A DNA stretch of 64,000 nucleotides from Owenia fusiformis (taxonomy: Eukaryota > Annelida > Polychaeta > Sabellida > Oweniidae): assembly GCA_903813345.2 (NCBI GenBank), contig CAIIXF020000012.1, forward strand, positions 33,988,572 through 34,052,571, written 5' to 3'. Under the pieces are notes generated by a model, which saw nothing but the letters and a program-made list of their open reading frames with translations, did no database searches and was not told the DNA's origin. The position numbers were made by a program, and so were the translations under genes. Position 1 is the stretch's first letter. Each line of letters begins with the position of its first letter. Below, in pieces: positions 38,503 to 49,148 of the stretch.

Positions 38503-40206
38503 TCACTTTCTGTATTCCCAGTCAAGTATGAAGAACCAAAAGTATTTCAACAAGACGATAGGAGATTTTCTCTTTTGCGCATGTGTGTTGACCTTGTAAT
38601 TCAGAAGAGTGAAGCAGCTCGATAGAGGCGATTGGTCAACTGCATTTCCGTAATGGTCAGGATTTTTATACGTTCCGTTCCAATTTATTGTACATGTTGC
38701 TGGCATACCAGGACTCTCAGTGTTACTTGAATAAAAAGACACTTCAACCTGAAACAGATGATACAAGAAACCCACATTTTCTAAAACTACCTGTCATCAT
38801 ATTTTAGTATTTTCAATGAAAATAAGACTGAGATATTTCCCTTATAAAATTTAGAGTTCTGACGCTACACCTGCTTCACATCAACAATGAAGCTGCAAGC
38901 TTAGATCGATCAGAAATATTATTCATAGTATTAAAATTATCTTACAGTACCTATATTCATACTTCAATATATACAAATTATATACAATAACACTATCACA
39001 TGAGGATACATATACTGTACATTCATCCCCGTAGCCAGAGGGTAGGGGGGTTCGATGGGTTTGAGCCCCCCCCCCCCCCCTGGCCAAAAATTCTTTCAAA
39101 ATCAGGCAGTTTGTCACCATTCTGAGCACTTTTTTAGTGATTTTGGCCATTTTTGGACCAAAATTGTCAAAAGTGAACCCCCCTTTGGAAAATCCTGGCT
39201 ACGGGCCTGACATTGTACTCACGACTTTATTGAGACCCGTCGCACTCTTTTTGATGGTAAATCTGACTGGTCCTCTATCACATGCACCTATACCAATTGC
39301 ATCGGAATCATTGTACATCACCCCAGGCTTTAATGGTGGAGTCTTCGCTGTACCAATACATCTAGAATATGAATTATAGTCATTTGGTACCATTAAGAAT
39401 TCTTCTTTTAAATCTTGATTAAGTATTTTTGACAGATGCACTGTGTAAAACATCAAAGAGGCACATGGAGGACGTATATGCTTAAATGCTTTGTATATAT
39501 GTTCATATTATTTTCTAACAATGATTTTTGAAAAAGTTTGCATACGAGCAAGCATACGGCAGGGGGGGGGAGAGATTTCCCAAAGATGCCCTATCATATT
39601 AGCACGATTGAAAACAAATTTTATAAACAGGCCTCAATTTGCCATTGAAATGCATCTCCAAATGTTCACTGTAGTTTTATGAGTATTCTCTACAAGTATG
39701 GATCGAGTAACTATAATAGTATTACCGTAGGTTTAAAATGATGATGTTGAACTGATGTAAACGCCATTCCCTCGATTTCAAATTTAACTCTGCACATGCG
39801 CAGCACTGAGAGAGCACGTGCTCATGATTGTTCACGTGATCGAATCGAACAATTTGATTGAAGATGATGCAAGAGATTATGTAATGGGGAATCCCTGAAT
39901 ACGATAGAATATGAAAGAATGGGAGCTACTCACTCCTCCTGAGCATACGGGTACGAAATTCCAGATGAATATGACATTTTGTTCCTTGCTAAAACTACAT
40001 ATTCATTCCTGATCCCATGTGTAAAATATGAAATCGTGCCATAGTTACCCGTCTGGATCCCAAGTGTTATTGACAGAGACGAGAAAACTCATTGACATTA
40101 TGTCTCTAGAGTCGATGACGTCATCGGAAGTCACGTCTTGCGCCTGCGCAGTTAGTTGTAGAAGTAAGATTGATCCGATCAATGCTACAATGATGGCATC
40201 TCTCAT
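38503..40206 (-). CDS. Small secreted protein, unknown family (4 exons)
   Basis: Model: exon 1 40206-40049, exon 2 39988-39934, exon 3 39480-39223, exon 4 38748-38503. Phases agree and give 238 residues ending in TGA. It starts MRDAIIVALIGSILLLQL and TAQAQ, a clear signal peptide with a likely cut after AQA, so the product should be secreted. The mature part contains CSGG, RPPCASL, SRCIGTAK, IGACDRGP, ATCTINWNGTY and SSCFTLL, seven cysteines, an NWNGTY-type N-glycosylation site (NGT) and VNNTWDPDG (NNT), with a hydrophobic LLKYFWFFIL near the end. Exon 2 is the least certain: two acceptors six bases apart (ATGTAG and TTTTAG) both keep frame. I recognise no domain. Confidence 0.65.
39024..39210. 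mobile_element. CCCGTAGCC MITE in intron 3 of the secreted gene
   Basis: Starts CCCCGTAGCCAG and ends CTGGCTACGGGCCTG, an inverted pair. It contains a long C run and CTGGCCAAAAATTCTTTC. The right end stops about 12 bases short of exon 3, next to that exon's splice donor. Relics of the same family lie at 8020-8080 and in cyclase intron 2. Confidence 0.8.
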
Positions 40207-40641
40207 CTCGCGTCACGTTAATATCTGCTTTGTCTTAGGTTGTTATTTTGGGCACTCAGAGACTATAGTACATGTTTACGATCATAGCTCGTTCTCTAGT
40301 CCGGTTTACTGACCTTTCATCGTGATTTATCTTTAAAGATAATGTACTTAACATAATACAGACAATACTATACTATGTAGACTTATAGCACAACACTAAC
40401 TTACGTGATAGTGTTTCCATAATGCTTGTATAGCAAACATATTCATCCCCCTCAAATTTGTCTTTAAATGTTGTTCGTCTCTTCAAAAGTGGCGACACAT
40501 GCAGTTTTTGCATTTCAATTAGCGCAGGCTTTGCGTGTAAAATTCAAAGTTTTATTCAACAAAGCTAAGGTTGTTTTCACGTACCTGTTAATTAAGTTCC
40601 ACTAAAGTGACACAAGTAAAATTCCAATTGTTTGCTATATC

Positions 40642-41770
40642 TACAGGGTGGGCCAAAAAAACCAATACCCAACTTTAAATCAGACTGAAAATAGCTATGT
40701 TCAATATGATACACTGATTTATATATCATTTTAAAGGTTATCCAATTTCGAACAATTTGGTATATAACACTATGTCATGAAATCAATATTAAAGTTTAAT
40801 TATGCTTATTTGGGAGGTCGGGTCAGTATTTAAGGTATCCAGATTTTAGGGAGAAAATAGTAAATCTGCGGAATAATGTTAATTTTTTATTTATAGAATA
40901 TCATTTTGTTAGGTGAATAAATGCTTGTATATTTGCATATTGTGTGACTAAACTTATTGTTTATGAATTTTAGTGTTGTTTATTATCAATAAGTACTCAA
41001 CGGGGGTCTGTTAAAAGACAATAAACGTATATGTGACGAGGATTTTATTTTCCAACAAGACATTGCCCCGTACCATAGATCTCAAGAGACATTGGCATTC
41101 CTTTGCAAACAAGGTGTCAATTTGATTGATCTCGATGCTTGGACACTCAACAGCCCCGATGCTACGTGTAATTTGTTTGATTACGATACATGGAGCCATC
41201 TCGAGGAAATGGTACAATCAAAAGCATCCAATAAACAGCTTTGATGTGCTAAAACGGAATCCTAAAGTGCTGAAATGAATTGCAACAGAAATCTCTCAAT
41301 AATGTTATTGATAGATTACGCTACCACTTGGAGCTTATTGTTGATGCACAGGGGAGGGGGTGGGGGTATATCGAGCAATTGTGAAAATTGTTTAAATAAA
41401 TAAAGTGTAAAATGTTATTAAACAACACTGAAATTCATAAACAATAAATTTAGTCAAACAATGATGAAAATATCAGTATCCAAGCATGTATTCACCTAAC
41501 AAAAGAATGATATTCTATAAATAAAAAATTAACATAATTCCGCAGATTTACTATTTTCTCCCTTAAATCTGGAGACCTTAAATAGTGACCCGGCCTCCCA
41601 AATAAGTATAATAAAACTTTACTATTGCTTTCATGACATAGTGTTATATACCAAATTGTTTGAAATTGTATAACCTTTAAAATGGTATGTAAGTCAATGT
41701 ACCATATTGAATGTAACTATTTTTATCCTGATTTGAAGTTGGGTATTGTTTTTTTTTGGCCCACCCTGTA
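40642..41770. mobile_element. Mariner-like relic with terminal repeats of about 340 bp
   Basis: Tips TACAGGGTGGGCCAAAAAAA and TTTTTTTTTGGCCCACCCTGTA. The arms match for about 340 bases each (for example ATAGTAAATCTGCGGAATAA and its complement; TTTGGGAGGTCGGGTCA and its complement). Between them, about 41030-41370 (+) encodes the end of a mariner transposase: FIFQQDIAPYHRSQETL, then LDAWTLNSPDATCNLFDY and HLEEMVQ, followed after a frame break by RLRYRLELIVDAQG. The Asp of QQD and the Asp of SPDA survive but the first catalytic block is gone, so it is dead. It lies 436 bases upstream of the secreted gene's start codon. Confidence 0.9.
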
Positions 41771-42574
41771 TGTTATCAAAAATAGAGTTCAAATCTCTCA
41801 AGACGTTTAAATGCATTCTCACGTGTTCAAAAATCCTACTAAATCATTGTACTCACCCGAGCATCAACTAATATCGAAACACATTTCGTACAGTGTAGAA
41901 TGCTCATTGCATTTTACGTTTTTATAAATTTCGTCTTGAACATCACTGCAGTGAATTTTAATGTATTCGATTAATTGTTCATCAAGTATACGAAATACAC
42001 AATAATGTGATGACAAATGCTTAAAGGGGTGTGGGGTAAAGTTGAGTCTAGACAACTTGAATTCACGACAGAAATACCTACACTCAATCATATACTAGTA
42101 TCTCCGTTCTCTGCAATCGAAGATATATTATCAAAATGTACCTTGTGGCATAGCTTTCACCAAAATAATGCATCAATAGTGTATATTAATATGGCCGATG
42201 TGTTGGAGGATACAAATATTTAACAAATCGTATACATATAGTCATACTCTATTATGCGACTGAGGCATATCAAACATCCATCTTCCAACAGTTGGTAGCA
42301 CATATATATAAAATATTCCTTAACTGTCTAAAACTCCATCATTAAAGTGATATTTTTTAAAAAGATAAGCAATATTCCAAATAGGTACCCTGTGGCAATG
42401 ATTGCTTAAAGTCTTGTCAACAAAAAATAACACATTGCATGTAAATGAAATCAACATATGTCGCAGTCTCTAGTACAACAACAGAATTCTAAAATATCAA
42501 TTGTCGTAAATTGTCCCATATATGAAAACGTTCGAAGCCTTTCTTTCATAACATGATAGGCTATCGAATGTAGC
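41771..42574. other. Intergenic, no feature seen
   Basis: Probably includes the 3' untranslated region of the sulfotransferase. No exon or repeat that I can support. Confidence 0.4.
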
Positions 42575-43630
42575 TTAATTGATCCAGAACTTTTTAAATT
42601 CTTCTGGTAACGTTTTATTGTTTTCCGTGCAACAGGTCTCGTATCCAAATAATTTTGCCATATCTTTATTGGAATTCATCACCAATGCTTTTCTGCCATC
42701 GCCGAAATAATCCTCACAATTGGAATGTGTGCTTGGATTCTCATTCACCTTTATCTTATGAAATTTCTCCCATTTTACTTTTCCCCCTTGTTCTTCATAT
42801 CGTTTCAAGCAATTCACCAAGTCGTAAATTAACATTTCGGTGTGAATCCAACAGTCCGCATTGCCCAAAGTTGGGTCTGTTTTCCATATGTTATTGTTGA
42901 AATACTTGTGAACAAGTCTATTTGTATATATCTTTTTATTGTCTTGAAGCCACATAGTGAATCTCTGTAGGTCATCTTTGTTATTATACGGAGGCGTATT
43001 CCCATACACACTTTCATCCTTTGTCGAATGGCAAAGCGCGCCTTTTCCGTCCGAGCCAAATGCCCATAATGACAGTAGATAATTACACGGTGAACGTACA
43101 TGCGCAATGACGAAAAAATTTGATTTTTGATATGGCTCCAGTGATACAAATTCTGTTTGAAGAAAGTAGTTATCCTCAAGAATTGTACTGTTATTTTTGT
43201 ACATTCCCCTGTTTTGGTCGACATTTATACTCTCTCCAACTACTGTTGTTAATATATGCCTTATTTCCGACCCACCTGCTTTTGGGAAATGACTGAATAA
43301 CAGTGACTTCTTGCGACTTTTCCGTGCATCGCCCGATGTTAGTAACGGCATGGCTAACTCATTTAAGGGCGTTATCATTTGTTCCCCATCTTCGTTCACA
43401 ATATGGCTAAACTTATCCTTTTGTTTGGAGAACTTAAACCTGATATTTGTCTCTCTTATATGCTGATAGCCTTTGGAATTAATGATGAAACAATACACCG
43501 ATAATACAAGCATTATCGATGCAACCGCTACATTTAACTTCCGCATGATTTCCGTATTGTGAGTAGGCCTAAGACTCTTAATGGTTACTGTATTATTACA
43601 CCCTATACGTAGAGATTGCATCAATTTCAA
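42575..43630 (-). CDS. Golgi-type sulfotransferase, type II membrane protein
   Basis: One uninterrupted frame of 351 codons. It should transfer sulfate from PAPS to a sugar or glycolipid in the Golgi lumen. A single hydrophobic span (about residues 34-50, VAVASIMLVLSVYCFII) near the N-terminus marks a type II protein. The PAPS 5'-phosphosulfate loop is SHFPKAGGSEIRHIL (about 113-127) and the 3'-phosphate motif is VIAHVRSPCNYLLSLW (about 174-189, Arg and Ser kept). Met29 (codon at 43546-43544) gives the short tail MRKLNVA usual for such enzymes and may be the true start. The length suits the galactosylceramide/carbohydrate sulfotransferase group, but the acceptor cannot be predicted. No introns were needed, so the gene may be naturally single-exon or a retrocopy. 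Confidence 0.8.
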   Translation of the reverse strand: MKLMQSLRIGCNNTVTIKSLRPTHNTEIMRKLNVAVASIMLVLSVYCFIINSKGYQHIRETNIRFKFSKQKDKFSHIVNEDGEQMITPLNELAMPLLTSGDARKSRKKSLLFSHFPKAGGSEIRHILTTVVGESINVDQNRGMYKNNSTILEDNYFLQTEFVSLEPYQKSNFFVIAHVRSPCNYLLSLWAFGSDGKGALCHSTKDESVYGNTPPYNNKDDLQRFTMWLQDNKKIYTNRLVHKYFNNNIWKTDPTLGNADCWIHTEMLIYDLVNCLKRYEEQGGKVKWEKFHKIKVNENPSTHSNCEDYFGDGRKALVMNSNKDMAKLFGYETCCTENNKTLPEEFKKFWIN

Positions 43631-43920
43631 TGAACGCCACGACGACTAAAAACCAAAAAAGAATAGTACCACAATTTTTCAAGTCGTATTTCTGGAGCAC
43701 ACGGTGGTGATTATATCAGATTCTATGCTGTTTTAGAAGTTGAAGATATTACATTAGGCATGCCATGTGTTTTTAATACGATCGAACGCAAATAATGATA
43801 AAACAGTCGTTAAAATATACAGTGCAATTTTAATTCACCACAATAAATTATGATCTGATATTGTCAAAATTTCGATAATTCCTGATCGACAACGCATGGA
43901 TGTCCATGGACATGTTTTAT

Positions 43921-44463
43921 TTAAGGAATACATAATGATAGGCCATTCAATATGGTGAAATTCAGCACGAGTTGGACAGAATGTTGTACAAAGCACGAAC
44001 CGAAGGTGAGTGCATTTGTACTAACATTCTGTCCAACGAGTGCTGAATTTCACCATATTGAATGGCCTATCATATATATTCCGATTCAAACATAAAAATT
44101 AGTAAAAGCCGTGTCTGTGGAATGGGCATGAAGGAAGAATACGCATTCTGTCAAGATTCTGAAGTCGGCCGGAAAAATTTTAGAATTTGTTTGGGCTGTT
44201 CTATTTTACTCCCCGTTTTACTCACCGACTGCAAACTTGAAGTCAGCCATAGTTACAGTAGTTACGGAGGGAGTAAAAAAGAACAGCTATCCCCGGACAG
44301 AGCCCCAGATGTGCAGCTGAGATGTGACGTCACTCAAAACAATGCAAATTGCAGATTGAATAGAGCATGGTCGTGCATCTATGGAGAATTAGAGAACGTT
44401 CTATATTGGCTATGCTGCATTCTGATTGGTTGAGAAATTCGAATAGAGCACGGTCATGTTTGA
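43921..44463. mobile_element. Two-copy 540-bp element, copy 2
   Basis: Inverted relative to copy 1 at 8896-9450. Starts TTAAGGAATACATAATGATA, then the hairpin (TGATAGGCCATTCAATATGG and complement, 43935-44072), and ends AACCAATCAGAATGCAGCAT in complement followed by GAATAGAGCACGGTCATGTT. It has an additional segment near 44222-44275 (GACTGCAAACTTGAAGTCAG) absent from copy 1. Confidence 0.8.
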
Positions 44464-45120
44464 ATTCTTCATTCATGTGAAAAACGCGGTCTTTAATCAT
44501 ATACATGTCAAATGCCAGATGCATGTTTACCCGTGATCAGAATTTCGATGACGAGAAATGGCTACATGTGATTAGTGAAGAAAAAATGAGTGACACTCAC
44601 CTATGCTCTAGTTTATGACTGCTAAGCTGGTTCATGAAAAGCCAACTTTAGTCGTCTTGACTCATCTTTACCACTACCATTCGAAATGGTGTGATCTCTT
44701 TGCATAGGGTGATAACCATAAAGGAGTTATAAATTAACCCAAATTATTACCACCTTGCCGGGCCAGTTCTAGGGGTTTTAGTGCTAGTTTAGAAGGCGTT
44801 TATTTTACTTTATTATATACCTCAAATGTATTCTAGATGCTCATTGGCTTATTCATGGTCACATGACATGAAATAGATAAACTAATTCCCTGGAAATGCC
44901 TAAATCCCTGCTTTCAGGGAAGATGAATTGTACTAATCACCAGTTAGGTCATGTGACCAGTCAATAGTACATTTTATCTTCCCCCAAATCTGAGATTATA
45001 GGAGTTGAAAGGTAAAATGCCTTTAAATACCAATAAGAACCTGTGAACATTTGATATTGAAATGAAAAGACTTCTCATTTTGTTTTTGTTTACAGAGTAC
45101 TTATCAGGTATATAATAAAA
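44464..45120. other. Intergenic, no feature seen
   Basis: No exon or repeat that I can support. Confidence 0.4.
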
Positions 45121-45291
45121 CAAATAGTGACTGCCACATTTTCGGGAAATAGTGTAAAAAATTTCCTCTCGGGAATATCCTGTCCACTGACTTGTTCCCT
45201 CGGCCTGCAGCCTCGGGAACATGTCAGTGGACAGGATATTCCCTTGAGGAAAATATTTTGCACTATTTCCCTCAATGGCAGTCACTATTTG
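45121..45291. repeat. Foldback palindrome, arms of about 80 bp
   Basis: CAAATAGTGACTGCCA at 45121 pairs with TGGCAGTCACTATTTG ending at 45291. Inner arms include GGGAATATCCTGTCCACTGA with its complement, closing on GGCCTGCAGCC. Nearly the whole segment is one hairpin. Confidence 0.92.
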
Positions 45292-45458
45292 TACAATATC
45301 GACCTGAGAAATGTGTGACGTCATAGTGGTGGTCCATATGGACCGGTCTAGAATATATTCTGGACCGGCAATTTCCCCCGGGAAATTAGATATCGTTCAA
45401 TGCGTAAGATTTTCTTGCTGTTTCAGTCCTGGTCGTTAACGGTGGTAATAATACTAAT

Positions 45459-45554
45459 AACGTCATTTCTGCGAGCGATATAGTGAAATATTGGACCTTG
45501 GGCCTTCGGCCCTTGGTCCAATATTTCACTATATCGCCCTTAGAAATGACGTTT
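45459..45554. repeat. Second foldback palindrome
   Basis: AACGTCATTTCT pairs with AGAAATGACGTT. The inner arms run through GCGATATAGTGAAATATTGG and its complement to a tight GGGCCTTCGGCCC loop. The small palindromes AGAATATATTCT and TTTCCCCCGGGAAA lie between this and the preceding hairpin. Confidence 0.92.
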
Positions 45555-45879
45555 TTATTGTACTAATACAATAATGTTCCAATAATGAGACATGAAACAA
45601 GAGAACTAAAATTAAACTTAAATTAAATCTATAAACTATTTCATTACGGTACCATATAATACAGAGATCCTCAAGTAACTTTTTATTGTAATTTTCAGTT
45701 CTTCTCTGTGTTATTTTCAAGATCAGACCATTAATTTACAGCTTTTTATCGTTTCGTTTAATTTAAAAATTCAAAATTTACAGTGAACTCCCATGAGAAA
45801 TATCTTCTTTTTTTATTGAATCAAACATGAAATAACACATTTAACAAGGCAAAGATGAAATATTAAACCACTTTCACAC

Positions 45880-46750
45880 CATCTCCATTCATTCAGACAT
45901 TTGCAGCAGTCGTACCCAAAAGCTCTGGTATATATAAAACCATATTATTTTCAAATTGAATCACGTCCAAGTTTGGATTTACCTCATTAAATTTTTTGCA
46001 TATGTATAATATTTGATTGCTAGTGATGGCCTATTTATCAAAATGTTTACATTATTTACAGATCTTCCGAACACCATATCATGGGCATTAAAATCAAGAT
46101 TTACATTAAATAATTTCTCTAAATTCTCTTTATCTGAACCCGCCTACATTCCCATAACTTGTGCTTTAAAGTGTCTCTTAGTGGACAGTTACTACATTTA
46201 GCATCCTGTTTAATTTTTATATGCGTTAAGTAAGCATTTGTGGTACAAATACCATGAAGAATCTTAAATTGGAGTTGTCGAATTTTATTTTGTTTCGTGC
46301 AGCTATAAGCCATTTTAAAGTAGTCTGTTCGTTTTAACTCACGATCATGCTCATCTTTATACAGTGGTTCCAAATATTTGTTTCTATTTATTATTTTTTT
46401 GAGTTGACTTTACTGTTAAACTATTCAATGACACTGGTTTTCCGTCAAGTGTTAAATGCACAAGATCCGTCTGTAGGCTCGGTTCATAGACAGAAGTTAA
46501 GTCTCGCTTCAATAAGCGTTTCCACTCCTTCGGTACAGCTGATATTATAGCATAATAATCAATAAAATTGAGAAATGAGAAATACCTTGAAAATGTGGCA
46601 CGTTGTTCACAGAATTCACAGAATTCTGCTGGTGCCCTGTAATAATAAATGGAAGTTTTTTGCAAGAGGGAGTCACATACGATATACATAATTGTTTTTG
46701 CTACATTGGAATGTGAGGACACATTGGAAACCAACGTATCAAGTGTTTCT
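45880..46750 (-). mobile_element. LINE 3' fragment (L1/Tx1-like ORF2 C-terminus)
   Basis: Minus-strand fragments in order: FSRYFSFLNFIDYYAIISAV followed by PKEWKRLL (about 46590-46510), then QFKILHGICTTNAYLTHIKI and CSNCPLRDTLKHKLWEC (about 46280-46140), then NAHDMVFGRS and LAIKYYTYAKN (about 46080-45980). These match the region after the reverse transcriptase in L1/Tx1-type ORF2 proteins, including the CxxC...H...C finger. The frame is broken at least twice and the 5' part is absent, so this is a dead, 5'-truncated copy. Confidence 0.75.
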
Positions 46751-46979
46751 AATTTTGATCAAGTCAGAAACCGTCAACAAGAGAAAGAATACTTGGGTAG
46801 CCCAAAACACTTGACTGTCCATTAGGAATGAGACAGGTCGAAATTGCATGGTCAAGTCAAGTTACCCAATTACAAAAAATCGATCAATTGCATTGTCAGC
46901 ACATTTCTTCTCACAATAAATTATAAATATAAAATCAATTGTTGTTTCGTGTAATTAACCATCTTTAATGACATTATGC

Positions 46980-47070
46980 TATGTTGAACCAATAAATGCC
47001 CATCATAGGCTACGTTACACCAATAAATGCTCATCATAGGCTATGTTACACCAATAAATGCCTATCATCG
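46980..47070. repeat. 30/31-bp tandem repeat, three units
   Basis: Three copies of CTATGTTACACCAATAAATG followed by CYCATCATAGG. Confidence 0.9.
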
Positions 47071-48208
47071 TTTTTCTATAGCCTCAAATATGAATCTTCA
47101 TTTACAAAGCAGATTTAATTTTCCTTTCCCGACGTGAACATAAAAATGTTGACGGATAAGTAAGAGCAGTTTCTAAGTAAAAACTGAAAATGACGTATAC
47201 CCCGGGACCTACTATCACTAAAATAAAATTTTTATAAGCATTATCACATGTCAACAACTTGTCAAAATTTGGTGTAAAAATACTAAATAGAACTGGAGAT
47301 ATTGTCATTCCATTGACGTATGTAAATAAAAAATAGTGGTGCCAAAAGGAGCCTATCATCCTGAAAGGTATTACATAATAGGGCTTCATATGGAGCCTAT
47401 CGTTGCGAAAGGGTTAAACAAAATAATACGTATGTTATTGTTAGCTAAACCTCTTTTGACATAAATAATTAAATGATAAACATTTTCACCAAAATAGTAC
47501 AAAACCCTTTATCAAGAATGAAAGGAATATAATTTATGATATTTCTATTTTTCTGTTATTCCGTTCTATGTAACTAAAGCAATTGCGATGACTTTGCATT
47601 GAGTTTTATTAGCACATAAACTGCAAATGTATTAAATAATCATGTTATGTTATGACACATTTAAACGATCACACGGATCTACAAACAAGCCATTATATAC
47701 ACAATTGCGTAGATGACATATGAACAGATTTTGTTCTGAGCAAGTTGGTTGAAAAGAAAAAAAATTGGTAATCAAATACAGAATAAATAGTTCAGAGGAA
47801 AGTGCATTTTAAAATGTTCTCATTGACACTTATGGAAAAGATGTATCTATAACATGATAAATATTTCTAGATGCTATAACATTTTATTTAGAAAAACAGC
47901 AACATTGAGTTGCATACTCGACCTACCTAACAATAGATTTATTACACTTTTAATATACGGTTATTTCTTAGTTAGACAAGTTTCGTTTGTGGAAATCCAG
48001 GTTGGTACACTTTTTGTAAATCGCAGGTGAGTATGTTTGTATTTTTTTAGTTATACTTGCAAAAACGTAATGCTCGTTGCATTTGTTTTGTATCGAACAC
48101 AATCATAAATAAATATGACTTCTGATAATTATATCTTTACATTTGTGGAATTATAGAATAATGTTTTTATTCTAATGTTCAAGCGAGAGGGAGTTCTGCA
48201 CATTAGTT
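47071..48208. other. Intergenic, no feature seen
   Basis: AT-rich sequence. The 95-codon minus frame at 47102-47389 has no motif I recognise. Confidence 0.4.
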
Positions 48209-48415
48209 ACTGTATAAGTGGTAATTTTGCCTAATCATTTAATTTGCCTATTTCATAATTTTTGCCAGGTTCGGAAAATTAAATGTCGGAAATACTGTCT
48301 TTATAATGTTATCCAGTGGGAGGTTTCTTGTCATTAGGAAAACTAAAATTAGGAAAATGATGAAATGTGACCATTCGGAAAATTAAACACTCGGATTAAA
48401 TACCACTTATACAGT
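48209..48415. mobile_element. ACTGTATAAGTGG MITE, best-preserved copy
   Basis: Tips ACTGTATAAGTGGTA and TACCACTTATACAGT with TA on both sides; about 205 bases in total. Core TTTTTGCCAGGTTCGGAAAA. It defines the family seen also at 6908, 11588 and 32162. Size, tips and TA flanks fit a Tc1/mariner-type MITE. Confidence 0.88.
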
Positions 48416-48580
48416 ATAGCGTATCTACACACCTGTCTAAGTCATGTGTAAATCGATATGAATTTCAATAAGGAACTAATTGTTTATCCAAATCCCAGCA
48501 CTTGTCAAATAAAGAGGCGGGATAAAGAGCAAATTTTTCCATTTCTAAAATCACTTTATCCCAGTGGAGCAGTGGTTGCG

Positions 48581-48653
48581 GGATAAACGCACTTTCCAAA
48601 ACACTTTATCCCAATCACGCTAGGATAAAATGATTTGGAAAGTGTGTTTATCC
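48581..48653. repeat. Hairpin of GGATAAA words
   Basis: GGATAAACGCACTTTCCAAA pairs with TTTGGAAAGTGTGTTTATCC. Further GGGATAAA and TTTATCCC words lie on both sides (48510-48690). Confidence 0.8.
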
Positions 48654-48972
48654 AAGCGTTACATCAGTATTTTTGCGCCGGGATAAAAAATGTCAAAGCT
48701 AAAGCATTTACTCTCATGTGTTGGCTACATTTGTAAAATCAAAGGAGATGGTATCAGGTAATCACAACTTCTCTATCATGCAATGACATTTTAGCATTTG
48801 ACCCTTACAAAAATTGCCAAGTGTTTTTGATCCGTTATTGATCCTCCCTTGCAAATAAATTGCTCACGGCTTATGATCTATACTTAAGGGGCAAAATAGA
48901 TGTCCTCAATACACTGTCTTTTAATAGGTCTTTCCGATTTAGAACTTAAAACTGTTTGTTAGTAGTATGTAT

Positions 48973-49148
48973 CTAGGTGCAGGCTGGTAAAAGTGTTGAA
49001 CCTCTGCATGGAACAGTTTTTGTTTCCATGGCTTTGCCATATTTACATCGATTTATCTTTCTCACTCCAACCTTTACTCCAATGGCATTTGCACATGTTG
49101 TGCTGCATGACCCATATGTCCAGCGTGTCCATGTAGACCATACACAGT
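48973..49148 (-). CDS. Thrombospondin type-1 exon and stop codon
   Basis: Encodes DCVWSTWTRWTYGSCSTTC, then a basic stretch with RKINRCKYG and TVPCRGSTLLPACT, followed by TAG. The WxxWxxW, CSxTC and C-terminal cysteines identify a thrombospondin type-1 repeat; the usual arginines that stack between the tryptophans are only partly present. It enters in phase 1 after MAM2 and ends the protein. Confidence 0.85.
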
